From positions 1,071,001-1,135,000 of the forward strand of contig JACEVL010006441.1 in the NCBI GenBank assembly GCA_020284085.1: a DNA stretch of 64,000 nucleotides. The letters are read 5' to 3'. Under the pieces are notes generated by a model. That model was not told the DNA's origin and did no database searches. It saw only the letters and a program-made list of their open reading frames with translations. A program made the position numbers and the translations under genes. This document shows, piece by piece, positions 48,016 through 60,262 of this stretch (positions are counted from its first letter, which is position 1; every line of letters starts with the position of its first letter). Source of the DNA: Aporrectodea caliginosa (Eukaryota > Annelida > Clitellata > Crassiclitellata > Lumbricidae).

Positions 48016-48384
48016 GTCAATGTTACAAGCTGAGCGCCTGGACCAATAGATCACCGCGAATGAAAGCGGAACAAAAATAGAAAAAGACAGATCAATGGAT
48101 TAGCAGTTAAAGCAAAGACGGTCTTGTAATCACGGATTTAATGAAACGCCAGAGAACCCATTTATCCAAGACAGCCGCAAATAAATGGCCTGCACTGTAT
48201 CACTTCTGGCAGCTATTGACTAGATGTGAGCTCATTGTCAGCCTACAAAACAAGATGTCTTACTGTAAGTGTGTGCATCCCTGCCAGGACGCATACATGA
48301 AGCCCATATATATAGACCTATAATCCCATATGTATGTATGTAGGCTATGTATGTATGTATGTATGTATGTATGTATGAGCAATT

Positions 48385-48590
48385 GTTATAGCGCCCCTTC
48401 AAGATTTCTACTCAGAGCCGCTCCCGACTACAGCGCGGACACTGAATCGAAGTTTCACGACGAAGCGCATGAGCAATTGCGAGTGAAGGACTTGCCCAGG
48501 GTCCCTACGCGGCGGCTTGAGGTGGATTCGAACCCGCAACCCTCCGGTTGCAAGGCACCGAACATACCCCTACACCACCGCGCCCGACAC
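48385..48590 (-). mobile_element. tRNA-headed SINE with L2-like tail
   Basis: On the minus strand the head has GCGGTGGTGTAGGGGTATG (A-box region) and GGTTCGAATCC (B-box). The body ends GAGCGGCTCTGAGTAGAAAT then GGGGCGCTATAA. The same tail appears at 23765, 47713 and 50660. Confidence 0.8.
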
Positions 48591-48599
48591 TGGCTTATG

Positions 48600-48789
48600 T
48601 CACATGTAGAGCCCATATGGGTTCAATCTAATGCCTATGGAAATTCTGACTGGGATATTAAGTCCTCGAATTCGTGTTAGGGTATTCATAAAACGGGCAG
48701 CGGTGTTGAACCATCCACCCGATGAATTAACTGAAAAATGAGCAGGGTCAATGTCATACACACATACATTCTTCATGTAGTGAATACCT
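48600..48789 (-). CDS. Candidate terminal exon (DIDPAHF family)
   Basis: After a pyrimidine-rich acceptor ending CATTTTTAG, the frame is open for about 62 codons to TGA: GIHYMKNVCVYDIDPAHFS, then VNSSGGWFNTAARFMNTL and RIRGLNIPVRISIG. A diverged, stop-containing copy lies at 58285-58385 on the other strand, so this coding unit has been duplicated. I do not recognise the family. It may be a host gene exon or part of a transposon protein. Confidence 0.4.
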
Positions 48790-49339
48790 CTAAAAATGTC
48801 GGCATAAGAAAATACAGTTTGACATAAATATTAGCAGGTATTGGGGAACAAATTTAATGGTATACCTAAAAGGGACCAGTATCCCGCTTAGGGCCTAAAT
48901 ATAGACTATAATCTATATGATCACCAATAATTAAAAGCAGTTCCGATGACGACGAAGAACAGTTTGTCTTGCTAATTAAGCTAATCATGCAGTGAAATCT
49001 TAAACTATGAAAATAATTGGTTTACATAGGCCTACATGACCCTCTAAACAAAAGAAATCTAAACATATAGTCGCTATATGAAAATGTGTACATTGCATTT
49101 ACACTTAAGTAAATAAAACGGGAGTTAATGGATAATAACTGAGCGATAATTCCCTTTCCAACAAATTGCGCATTTGAATTGATGCAACGGGGTTCGAAGT
49201 TACGCAGAGGATATAAAAACATAGGGTAGAAACTGAGTGATCGAGGAATATAACATAGGTCTAAATATGAAAATGCAGACATATTAATTAAATCGAATTA
49301 ATTAGACTCGATCTCGAATAGGTCGACCTATTCCTAATT

Positions 49340-50163
49340 GGTTCATCGAGCCGTGAGATTGTACCGTGTGTGCTTAAGCCAGTAAACCGAGAACTGCGTC
49401 TTTGCAGAACTGACACTGAAGGAGGTGTTTCGAGATAGCGAGGATTATCTCTCAGACTGTTGTTGATCATCTGCGCTACGCCTGCGACATAGATCAATGC
49501 CAGAGCTGTAGATCTTTCAAGGTCTGATGTAGAACAAGGACTGGATTTCGACCAGGTGTCTCCAATGCATTACGATTTTTTGGTACCGTTTTATCTGCAT
49601 CTACTAACTAACTGATTCATTAATTCTGATAACGACACTCTATAAATTACAAGATTATACTAGATATACTAAAATAGATTAGATTCGATAGCCACTGACG
49701 CAGCGCTCTGAACTGTTGAGAAATAGCCTATGCGCTATGTACTACAGTATGTATACGCTAAATACCAGATGCATAAAAATAACCCTAAAATACGAACGCA
49801 AAATAGAGCAGAAACTACTTACCAGCTTAACTGTTTAATGTTATACCAGTTTCTTAAAAGATATAATATAATCCAGCGTTGTTGACGTTTCGAATACTCA
49901 TCTAAGCTGCGCAGAGCTCTGAATTTGCATCATCCACGCTGATCTGTCGCGTCCTTGTGGCCAGCTGTTGCTGATTAAAACTTCCTTCCAAAGCAGAGAC
50001 CCTTCTATAAAGCACACGACCTCGTACAACAACCGACCGATCGACCGACCGACTCACGCGCCTTATGAAGTAGTCCTGAGTTGTAGGAACATAAAAGCCT
50101 CGTTGACGCAGCAGACGTGTGTCGAATTTGTTGCACAGGCGGGACATCTGGGTCCATCCATCT
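49340..50163 (-). CDS. Candidate 5' exons of an unidentified gene
   Basis: At about 50078-50147 a frame starts MSRLCNKFDTRLLRQRG and ends at the donor CGC|GTGAGT. At about 49376-49475 a second open stretch reads MINNSLRDNPRYLETPPSV then LQRRSSRFTGLSTH. The segment around 49900-50220 is richer in CpG than its surroundings, as at a promoter. The junction phase was not resolved, so the model is tentative. Confidence 0.22.
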
Positions 50164-50634
50164 CGCTCTAATGACTTCTGTAAACGTCGTCAAGCGCGCG
50201 CTTGTAGTCTACAGCTGTACAGTCCAAGTGCTGTTGAATAATACGCTAATACTTATGTGGTGAGCGTAGGCTATAGTGTGCGTTTGTGATTTTATGCTCG
50301 CTGTAAGATATAGGCCTAACAAGGTGGGCTATTATTAGGGTCTAAGCATAAATTGCTCGGCTTATATCATTAACGTATGCTGTCCAATGCCTGGCGCATA
50401 GTATGCGCCGTTGGAAGAGCGAGAAAGGATAGGATAGGCTACGCTAGCTGGAGATGATGCTGGCTTAGAGTTGGTACTGTAGCTTCCCGCTAACACAACA
50501 CAGTCTCTCTCACTCTCCAACGGATATAAAATCTCACATAGGCCTAGCTACTCTTTCCGACAAATCTAACTTATCATACAGGCCTAAACTCTCTTCAACG
50601 GACCTCACTTATCACGCAGGCCTAAACTCTCTCA

Positions 50635-50880
50635 TTCATTCATTCATTCATTCATTCATTCATTCATTCATTCATTCCGAGAATTTATATAGCGCCCCTT
50701 CAGGAGACCTACTCAGAGGCGCTCCTAGCCCAGCCACGGCTGAAAAAGTGTGATTTTGAGAGACTTATCGAAAGCAGGCGAGTTTAGCCGAGGCATCAAT
50801 CGCAAGTCTAGTGGGAGGCCATTCCCGATGGAGGGACCCACAATCGACGCTGTCGCCGACGGAGCTCACTTCCCACATAG
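50635..50880. mobile_element. SINE body with (ATTC)n tract
   Basis: (ATTC)n at 50635-50676 leads into GAATTTATATAGCGCCCCTT, then GACCTACTCAGAGGCGCTCC, the shared SINE tail body. Confidence 0.7.
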
Positions 50881-51042
50881 GCCTACACCCTTTCCAAAGT
50901 AGGCTACCTCGGATCACATCACTCCGTTATCAACGCACCTGCGACCTGAAATATTTGTGACCTTCGTCGACTTTGATTTATAAAACTGCTTGCATAACAT
51001 CCTCTTCAATTGTTCACTTTAAATTCGACTAGGCTATTGCAA

Positions 51043-51175
51043 CAGTGGCGTAAATCGTGGGGGGAGAGGGGGACTGTCCCCCCAAAGTTTTGACTTAAGC
51101 CGTTCTGTCCCCCAAAAAATCCGGCCCTCGTAGAATCTCACCCCCAAAAAAGTTATGTATAGATTTTCGCCTCTG
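51043..51175. mobile_element. hAT MITE, 133 bp
   Basis: CAGTGGCGTAAAT and ATTTTCGCCTCTG ends (two mismatches) lie between TATTGCAA (51035-51042) and TATTGCAT (51176-51183), a 7/8 target duplication. Confidence 0.7.
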
Positions 51176-51204
51176 TATTGCATTGCAACTACCTTTTCTG
51201 TAAC

Positions 51205-51640
51205 ATCGACTCATCTCAATATGAAAATTCTACAAACAGCTCAGAACGGTCTTACCCGTATGTATCACCAAAACTCCCAAACCCTACTATACGAACCGAG
51301 TTCTCAAATTACTTCATTGGCTAAAAGTCCCTCGTGGCATCTATTACAAAATTGGATCTCTTGCCTACAGCGTTCTTCGGGTCTCTCAACACTTACATTC
51401 GCCAGCTATTCACTATGCAACCTCCCAGATCTACTACTTCCTCATTCACACATTTCTCTGTCTCGGCTTCCAGTATCCTCTCAATTTATGCAATCGCTCT
51501 TTGATTATTATTCAACGCGGCAACAGCTTTTTGGAACTAAACTCTCTAAAGATCTCCTCCAGATCGCTTCTCCCTCTTCTTTGCCCGTGGAACTCACCAC
51601 TCGCTGCTTGCCCTCTATTCTGCAGCATTTAGCTCAAGAC
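51205..51640 (+). pseudogene. L2/CR1-like reverse transcriptase C-terminus, frameshifted
   Basis: KILQTAQNGLTRMYHQN in one frame is followed, after a shift near 51300, by VLKLLHWLKVPRGIYYKIGS and LAYSVLRVSQHLHSPAIHY. The vLK.LHWL.vp..i.YKi pattern matches the better-preserved copy at 60930. Confidence 0.65.
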
Positions 51641-51644
51641 TGGA

Positions 51645-52050
51645 ATCTAGGGAAGGACCGATTCTTGAATCGGAAACCGATTAGCGCCGATTTTTGCCCC
51701 AGACCGATTAATCGGAATCGGCGCATCCCAGGACTACCGATCCGATTACCAAAAGATGTAATAGATTTTGACCAAAAACAATTCCTTTTTCATTAATACA
51801 AAAATAGTAACCTGTTTTGGCGACCACCTACGATAATATTTCATCTTAAATATTTAAAGTCCGTGTAAAATAATAAAATTGTGAGTCGATACATCATCAA
51901 AATGGCGGACAGCTCGGGCTTTTTTAGTAACAAACGGTGCCTAGAACCAAATAAAAGTGAATATTGCCAATTAATCGAAATCGGAATCGGCAACAAAAGC
52001 AATCGGTCTTTCGAAATCGGAAATCGGCAACCTTTCAAAGTCTTTGATTG
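51645..52050. mobile_element. Probable MITE with CCGATT inverted segments
   Basis: Both ends are rich in GATTAATCGGAATCGGC-type sequence in opposite orientation (51655-51745, 51970-52035). Exact termini and target duplication were not resolved. Confidence 0.45.
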
Positions 52051-52159
52051 AAACCTTTAGCCAAATTCTCTCCATGGTCTTGAAAATATCGACGAAAAAA
52101 GCTTCTTCAGAAAGGCAACAAGTGTAAATTTGCGAGGACACATAACATATATATATATA

Positions 52160-53128
52160 CACCGTGTATCAAAATAAACTGTGCTAAATTGTTTCTGTCA
52201 GAACTTCGTCAAATTTCCACCAATTTTAATAAGTTTTGGTAGGTAGATGGCAAAATGGCTGAAATTTTATGCTATACATAAATTTTCCACCTCACCTGAC
52301 TCATATCACCGCACTACCTTGTTAAACACAGATGTACCAATTTTCATATAACGCTTAAATTTTAACAATTAGAGTGCTCAGATTTTGTTAATCAATTCGT
52401 TAGAGGGCGTCAAAGTGAATGGGGCATACTATCGCGACAACCTTCTTGCCCAGAAGCTACTGCCAGACATACGCCGGATATCCCAGGGCGACTTGTTTGG
52501 CTTTCAACAGGATGGCGCCCCGGCGCATCGAGCACGCGACACTGTCTTTTCCTGGAGCGAGAAACGCCCGACTTCATACCTCCAATACTGTTGCCGCCGA
52601 ATTCACCGGATCTTAACCCAGTCGACTATAGCATATGGAGTGTGCTGCAGGAGAAGGTTTACCGCTGCAGAATAGCCAATGTCGACTAACTCAAAAGCGT
52701 CTGATCGACGAGTGGGCGCGCTTTGACCAGTCGACCGTTGATGCTGTTATCGGCAGTGGCGTCGCCGTCTAAGCGCTTGTGTACGTGTAAGCGGGGCACA
52801 TTTCGAGCACCAATTCTAACACTTTTAAGCAGATCTGTCATAACAATTAAAACCTCTGCTAAGTAAACCACATTTTACTTTACTGCGTGCTAATTAAGTC
52901 GTCAGATAGTTCATTGCATGTAATAAAATTTAAGCGTTATATGAAAATTGGTACATCTGTGTTTAACAAGGTAGTGCGGTGATATGAGTCAGGTTAGGTG
53001 GAAAATTTATGTATAGCATAAAATTTCAGCCATTTTTCCATCTACCTACCAAAACTTATTAAAATTGGTGGAAATTTGACGAAGTTCTGACAGAAACAAT
53101 TTAGCACAGTTTATTTTGAGACACGGTG
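52160..53128. mobile_element. Tc1/mariner-type element with about 205-bp inverted repeats
   Basis: The ends CACCGTGT and ACACGGTG are flanked by TA. Inverted repeats extend over 52160-52366 and 52924-53128. Between them lies a transposase remnant (next entry). Confidence 0.9.
52384..52790 (+). pseudogene. Tc1/mariner-type transposase, C-terminal remnant
   Basis: The frame contains KVNGAYYRDNLLAQKLLPDI, then FGFQQDGAPAHRARDTV with the second catalytic Asp. After a frameshift it continues PPNSPDLNPVDYSIWSVLQE, with the third acidic residue being Asp, and RLIDEWARFDQSTVDAVI. The N-terminal DNA-binding region is absent, so it is inactive. Confidence 0.85.
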
Positions 53129-53129
53129 T

Positions 53130-53329
53130 ATATATATATTCGTTTTATTATAAATTCAAACTCAAGGATGACACACCGCACCCAAGCTCACAGATACAAA
53201 CTAGAATGAAAATTAAAATTATTTAAGTAAACAGAGAGTTGGCTTATGGCGTCACAGAGAAATTCGCTTATAAAGGATTCTTGATATAAAATTCTTGTCA
53301 TCTTTGCGTGGTAGTTCGAATTCATGGGC
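53130..53329. other. Unique non-coding spacer
   Basis: Nothing recognised beyond an (AT)n edge next to the Tc1/mariner-type element. Confidence 0.35.
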
Positions 53330-53500
53330 ACGAGGGCGGAGAAACTGTATCATGAACATGTGCGTTTGGACATTAGAAAATTCTTTTTAGCCAAAGAATT
53401 GTGGATCGCTGGAACCGGCTACCACAAGAAATAATAACTACAACAAGCTTGACCACATTCAAACAGAAACTGGACATTTGGACGAAAAGACATAGGCAAT
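53330..53500 (+). pseudogene. LINE C-terminal remnant
   Basis: A frame reads RLDIRKFFLAKRIVDRWNRL, then PQEIITTTSLTTFKQKLD and a stop. This is the R..FF..R.V..WN.LP......FK..LD pattern found at the end of many LINE ORF2 proteins. Confidence 0.7.
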
Positions 53501-53613
53501 AAAAGCTTACACAGCTTATCTAGCCTATTAGCAGTAACTGTAACTGTAACTATTCTACCCTGGCTTCGCTCCTGCACCAATTCCATGACCACAATCACCA
53601 ACGATTTCCAAAG

Positions 53614-53870
53614 CAGAGGCGCGTTTACCAGCAGGCGAACTAGGCGCGCGCCTAGGGCCCCCAAATCTGGAAGGGCCCCCAAACGCAGTTTTTCAAATAA
53701 AAAAATAGCATTTTTAAATTTTGATTGATTAATTTTCTATAACAAATCACAACTACATTGTCAATAACACGCACAAAAACGGCTCCAAGTTCAATTTCGT
53801 GGGTTTTGCAAGTTCAAAAGACCCAAAAATGTTTGCGCCTGGGGCCCCGTTTTCTGTAAACACGCCTCTG
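53614..53870. mobile_element. hAT MITE, 257 bp
   Basis: CAGAGGCGCGTTTAC / GTAAACACGCCTCTG ends (one mismatch) lie between perfect 8-bp duplications TTCCAAAG (53606-53613, 53871-53878). The interior has two GGGCCCCCAAA-type blocks. Confidence 0.92.
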
Positions 53871-54020
53871 TTCCAAAGCACTATGCAGTCTTCTCGGCTA
53901 TTGAGAAGTCTTGATCTAATATAGCGCTGGTGAGTAAGCTGGTCCCTATGAAGCGCTGACAAAGTTACGAGATATATACATTACATTTACATACGCTGCT
54001 TGAATGACCCGTTTAAAAAT

Positions 54021-54356
54021 TTAGTTAATTAAGTTGAACGTTAATTGACCTCTTGAGTTGCAACGCCTTGGTGAAGAATCAAAGTGGCTATAATAAGTAC
54101 ACAGCCTATCGATACATGCGCTTATCACATAAAATTCATCTCCCTCTCTTCTTTCTTCAATCACTGGTTCGCCAACAAGATTAGCACCCACTTCACTCAT
54201 TCCAATATGATGTCTCACCAACGTCATAAATGCTCTTGGTATCGGTATTATTAGTAGGCCTACTCGACAATCTGCATTAGCATTCATATTACTCCTAAGT
54301 CTATAAAAACTAGCAATTGCTGCATACCTATGCGGCGAGCATTTAGGCCTACCCAA
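54021..54356 (-). CDS. Open frame of uncertain status
   Basis: The middle portion reads PRAFMTLVRHHIGMSEVGAN then LVGEPVIEERREGDEFYVIS, with composition closer to protein than to random AT-rich sequence. It has no recognised motif and no convincing splice sites, and it contains a TAGGCCTA site within the frame. Confidence 0.2.
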   Translation of the reverse strand: MGRPKCSPHRYAAIASFYRLRSNMNANADCRVGLLIIPIPRAFMTLVRHHIGMSEVGANLVGEPVIEERREGDEFYVISACIDRLCTYYSHFDSSPRRCNSRGQLTFNLIN

Positions 54357-55029
54357 AATAATCCCAATACGTACAACGTCGTAAAATTATTTACAACATA
54401 TTTCAGCCATGTTTTCATCGCTCACCAAATTTCTGCTTCTACTATAAATAATTTTGATCGCTTATCCAACTTCTAGTTTTACGGCAACAATTTAGCATCA
54501 GTATGCCTATATACACAGGCGTAGCTACACTGAGGCACGAGGATGCATGCAGTTGCCTCCTCTTGCTTGTTTATATACTGGAACTTCCATTGACTAATTA
54601 CCCCAATGACCAGGATTTTGCCAATGGTCTGTGAAGTTGCCTCCTCTTGAATTTAAGTCTCGCTACGTGCCATGGTTTCATCGCTCATCCAACTTCTACT
54701 TCTGCTATAAATATGCACATCCAACTTCTAATGTTACTGCAATAATTTAGCATTAGTGCCATGTTTTCATCGCTCATCCAACTTCTGGTTTTGCTATAAC
54801 ATATATTTATCAACTCCTGTGCGTATTGGGATTTGGGTATATATACAGCTGGCCTGCGACGTTACCATTGCTCAAAAGGGAGAATGCAGGATGCTCATTC
54901 TGAATAGAGAGATAGATATATAAAGATATAATTATATATACACACATATATAATATATACACAGAGCGAGAGAGACAGCGAGATCGATATATAATGTAAT
55001 GTAATCACTTGTAACTGTCTTCAATAACT

Positions 55030-55150
55030 AACTCAAGCTCGGTTCCACAGCTAATTGGTGTTACTTGTAACCAGTTGCGTTCATGACAACTGGATTTATT
55101 GAATTAAACGAATATTGATTGATTGATTGATTGATAGAGATGATTGATTG
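55030..55150 (+). mobile_element. Retroelement 3' tail with (TTGA)n
   Basis: GAATTAAACGAATATTGATT followed by GATT repeats; the same family as the inverted copy at 27211-27435. Confidence 0.6.
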
Positions 55151-55505
55151 ATTGATATAGAGAAATCCCGAGATAGATATGGATATACCATCTTGCCAGC
55201 GGATGGCTCTAGTCTATGGAGAGTTCTCTATTCAGAGTTACTCCAGATCACAGAAGAAGAATGGCCTGATAGTTATTAAAGTGTTCAATTACACAACAGT
55301 CCTACAAGCAATAAATTTTGCCAGTATAATAACGATGATAACGTAACAATAAGAATAAAAGTGACAATAAGACTTATCATGAACTTCATTAATAATCTGC
55401 AAATAAGTATCTCGTTAATAACAAACTTAATGATCAATAATAATAAGTTTGATATTCAATATAAATTCTCAATAATAATAATTTTTAATATTCACCAATT
55501 CATAC

Positions 55506-55687
55506 CTGGACTTTCACCCCAAAGATAGCCAGCTCCACTACTGAAAGCAACACGAGCGACGCCTTCCCTAGAAATACAGGGCAATTTATATAAGCGGTTC
55601 CTAGCAGCCGGGAAGTTAAACCAATCAGAGTAAAGGCCAACCCTGAAATATCATATGGCGTAGCTGTCAGTAACCCAGGTGCTGCCT
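55506..55687 (-). CDS. Candidate orphan exon encoding two membrane-like segments
   Basis: Between an acceptor ending TTACCTATAG and donor CAG|GTATGA lie two bases plus 60 open codons: AAPGLLTATPYDISGLAFTL, then IGLTSRLLGTAYINCPVFLG and KASLVLLSVVELAIFGVKVQ. Two hydrophobic stretches suggest a multi-pass membrane protein. No neighbouring exons were identified and I do not recognise the family. Confidence 0.35.
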
Positions 55688-56029
55688 CTATAGGTAAGCT
55701 GTTCAGCCAATGAAGACCAAACTTACGCAGCTAGCTTGGAACCTTATAATTAACTCACACAACAACGACAAGAATTGTTATCATAATCATCGTGAGTGGA
55801 TACTTACTAAACGAACACTGAATATATCACCTAACCCTGCGATAGATAGGAAGATCGAGATAGATAGATCTAGAGAAATATATGATTGTATACAGACAGA
55901 CTAATTGATAGATAGAGATATGGAGATACAGACATAAAGATCGAAGAAGAGACTTCTATTGATACAGAGCTATTAATTAATTAAGATTAACTCACTCATT
56001 TATTAATTAATTCATTCATTCATTCATTC

Positions 56030-56168
56030 AAGAGAGAGAGAGACAGAGACAGAAACAGAGAGACAGAGAGACAGAGAGAGACAGAGAGACAGAGAGACAG
56101 ATAGACAGACAGACAGACATAGAGACAGAGACAGAGAGACAGACAGACAGAGAGACAGAGACAGAGAG

Positions 56169-56212
<44 letters not shown>

Positions 56213-56215
56213 GGC
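56030..56215. repeat. (GA/GACA)n microsatellite
   Basis: GAGACAGA and GACA repeats. Confidence 0.95.
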
Positions 56216-57090
56216 TTCAAAGGCAGATTGAATTCAACAGGTTTAACAGACTAGGGCTGACGAACATAAGGGGTTGTTTATAAAGGACGTCCGGAGAGAG
56301 GAAGGTGTGCATGGGGGACACCCATTTGCGGATACAAAACATCAACTTCAGTCAGACAGCAGACAGTCCCCCCCCCCCACTGCGTTGGATCGAATTAGCG
56401 CACATTTACAAGATACGGCAATATCAAAACACCCCACATACCGTAGCACAGTTAGCCCCGCAAAGTCAACGTCATAACCGAATCTAGGTCTCCATAGTCC
56501 ATACTCCGCTAATCTGCGGACGTCCGTAAAGTGGGACAGAAGGAGTAACGCCACATGCGGATGAAAATGCGGACAAATGGAGGGAGGGACCAAAGTATAT
56601 TTCTGTGGACGACTTTTACCCCATGTCTGAAGTGGGTGGACGAACCCTGGTTACATACAGACAGCGTGGTGGGGCGATTAAGGATTTAAAGAGAGTGGGG
56701 CAGCCATGACAGAATACAAGAATGTGATATAATAGTTAACATCTGGGGAAACTATCGGTGGGCAAATGTACAGAGGCGTAAATTCATTACCTAGCTCTCT
56801 GACTTCATCATGTACTGATTATGCATGAGCAGGCCCCATTCTAAGCATAGTAGTTCCAGTGTGTTGCTGTGCTGTGTTCCTGCACGTTGTCCCAACCCGT
56901 GTCCTACCAGTGTTTCTAAAGGTTTAATAATAATATTGTAACAGGCCAAAACCTCTTCCACTGTCTTTCAATAGACTTTTGGCAAGTTTAAATACTGTAA
57001 CATATACAAAGGAAATTGCCACGATTTTGTGAGGTACTTAAATTCTTAAATGACGCTATATAATGATGGTCTCAACAGAGTTCTGCTACG
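56216..57090. other. Unique non-coding region
   Basis: No supported exon. A run of ten C (56370-56379) and short open frames are present. Nothing else seen. Confidence 0.35.
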
Positions 57091-57094
57091 AATC

Positions 57095-57395
<301 letters not shown>

Positions 57396-57423
57396 GAGTG
57401 CGGTGTGCAGATATTCGCCGTAA

Positions 57424-57690
57424 CTGGCCAAGCAGTATGCAACAGTGCCCGTTGCACTTAGCCAGGGCAGAAATTTGGTTGGAGATTTCTGCTCCATCTG
57501 CGCCCCTATCCAACTGAGCTATGATGAGTACACTAACTGTACACTGTCGGTGGGAAGATGAGACGGTAAGGGAGAGGACTGGCCACCCGCCCTTTTATGC
57601 CGAACCTAAGAAAATGAAGTCGCTAACACTTCATACCCATGGCTGCCTCAGGGCCACCAGCTTAAGGTACTGTTCTTCTCTAGTTACATT
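57424..57690 (+). mobile_element. SINE of the TGAGTACACT family
   Basis: The copy shares CTGCGCCCCTATCCAACTGA, then ATGAGTACACTAACTGTACA and CTTCATACCCATGGCTGCCT with the minus-strand SINE at 34493-34801. The tRNA head is poorly preserved. Confidence 0.75.
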
Positions 57691-57699
57691 ACCTTGCGC

Positions 57700-58280
57700 T
57701 TATGCATTTATAAGTATATAATAGTAGTATAATTATACAGTCGCTGTTTGGGTTACAATCAGGTATCGTTCTATGTCTTAGGGCTTTCTGTACGCTTTTC
57801 TAAAAGTAAAATAAAGAGCTCTGACCTGAATATGGAACTGCACTCTTTCTGCAGAAAATCGCTAAAGACCAAAGCATCACACATGTGACATGCAATGCAC
57901 TTGTTGGCTCAGAAGCTCAATAATAGTAACAAACTGGATTTAACTAGACATAATAGGCCTACAGAGGCGATGATCCATTTATAGAGGCTTAGGCCAAATG
58001 AGAAACACTGTCAGTATAAACTTGTATACGTTACTAGTGATCCATGAACATTATACACTCACCTGTTTGCTATGAGGCTTAGCTTTAAACTGCAGCTGGT
58101 CTCGTCCGTCTGGATAGGCCTACATAAAGGCAATTAATTTTCATAAGGGTCTTGCTGAACGAATCGATTAACTCTCTTTACAACTAAATAAAAGAGCCAT
58201 AAAACAGATCACCATGACCGTGTAACTGCCTGGACGGTTGTATATGCAAATGCATAAGTACACGTTTTACCATAACTACC
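57700..58280. other. Unique non-coding region
   Basis: No supported exon or repeat boundary; a TAGGCCTA site is present near 58118. Confidence 0.3.
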
Positions 58281-58284
58281 GTAC

Positions 58285-58385
58285 GTACGACCTCGACCCT
58301 GCTCATTTTTCGATGAATTGATCGGGTCAGCGACTTCACCACATTGCCCGCTTGAATAGGCACTACGCCATTCAAGGTTTGTAGG
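58285..58385 (+). pseudogene. Decayed copy of the DIDPAHF exon
   Basis: Translation aligns as YRTYDLDPAHFSMN, stop, SGQRLHHIARLNRH against VCVYDIDPAHFSVNSSGGWF at 48600-48789. The in-frame stop indicates a pseudogene copy. Confidence 0.5.
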
Positions 58386-58436
58386 TCAACTGGCGACTTT
58401 ACAATAGGCTTACTTATTAAAAATTCTGCAGTTTTC

Positions 58437-58625
58437 TAATGATAGGCATGGGCGTATTTAGGAGGTGGTTTAAGGGTTCAAACCCCCAAATAAGTTCCCG
58501 GAATTTTTTTTATAATGTTTTACATGCGAAATACAATAAAACTTAACTTTTGGTATCATCTCCAATGGAAACCTCCCCCGAAATCTTAAACCCCTCCGAA
58601 ATTTTTTTACGGTTACGCCCCTGGA
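58437..58625. mobile_element. Possible hAT-like MITE
   Basis: Approximate inverted ends CATGGGCGTATTTA and GGTTACGCCCCTG surround runs such as AACCCCCAAAT and AACCCCTCCGAAA. No clear target duplication. Confidence 0.35.
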
Positions 58626-59035
58626 CTCTAGTCATTAAATTATTGACGGTCATGGGTGTCGTTTCCTATTGGGGGGGTAATTTCCACAGAATGCTTATAG
58701 TTGGTAAATAGCCATGGTTATGTGACTATAGTCCAAGGAACTCCCGATTAGTCGAAGGAACCGCCGCTAGGCCCTCAGTCGAAACCAGTCGCTAAGCTAT
58801 CGACTGATATAAATAGATTAGAATCATTAGATGTTATCCGCTGCTATTTGAGGTCGAAGAAGTACACGTATATAGCCTAGGCATACGAACAGATCCCATG
58901 TTTCCTTCTGCATTATTTTAACAATAGGGCCTAATCTTTCAAATAATAATAATAATAATTATTATTATTTGGCCTATTATTATTATTAGGCCTATTATAA
59001 ATTATAAATTAGTAACTTCTATTATTATTATTTTC

Positions 59036-59300
<265 letters not shown>

Positions 59301-60194
59301 ATATACCCAAACACGGTGCTGATGCACACGAAAACCGATCTTTCTCAGTCCTTTCTTTAGCAAGTTGGCAGATTTTCTTAGCATCGGGAAGCAGAGAAGT
59401 TCTGGGCATTGTGTTGGCTAGGCCTACGTTTAAAAACATTAAAACTAAAACTTCTATCCCGGGAACGAATCGCGTCGGAATAAGAAAAGCGACTTAATTA
59501 ATGATTAGCCTAGGCCCCTATAGATTATAATTAGGCCTATATTGACAGAATGAAGTTGAGTCAACAGAAACTCATGTGCATAGCAGTTGGTTGTAAGGCT
59601 GATAATTTCATACTTGCAATTTGCTTAGTGCAAAATCTCGCTTAAACTGAAACTAATAGGCTAGGCCTACTTCTTTTATGTGAACAAATAATTATTTGGT
59701 GTAATAAATTCTGTGTTTGTCCTGCAGCATACCGTCTCCGGTCGGGAGGCGGGGGCTGTTAGCGGGGCCCCCATGCTAAAGCATATTGAGCATGCTTAAT
59801 TTGAATTGACATCTATAGACCAATTAATTATTATTTACCAAAAAGCACTCATTGATGGTTCGATGGTTCTGTTTTATTTTCTATTCAATCTCTATATCCA
59901 TTATCACTCATGTTAGCATTTCTGCGTTTTTGTCAGATTGTTTTTATCAATTAAACGAATATAGGCCTACTGTATACTGGATAAGCTCGGCAGTAATTTA
60001 TTCCACAGGTAACCTTAAACGATTGGAGAAATAATCTTAGGCCAATAGGTAGGCTATGAGCTCAATTGTTTTCATTAAAAGCTTAAAATTGTATCAGTTA
60101 AACGATTCAAAAATTTTTTTAATAACAAAGTCTTTAGAAACATGTAAAGTCGTGAAGAAAAAAGTTTTTAAAAAATGCAATAGGTCTGGAGACA

Positions 60195-60262
60195 ACCAGG
60201 TTGGATTCGAACCCGAAGCCGCAGCTGCCGTGCCTCGGTAGTTCGCAGCCAGCCTGGTCGTC
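60195..60262 (-). mobile_element. tRNA-like SINE head fragment
   Basis: On the minus strand GGGTTCGAATCCAACC is a B-box and T-arm. No full cloverleaf could be drawn, so this is not called a tRNA gene. Confidence 0.4.

Noticed and set aside
48510..48590. Functional tRNA gene on the minus strand
   Set aside because: The T-arm is good but acceptor pairing is poor and a shared SINE body follows.
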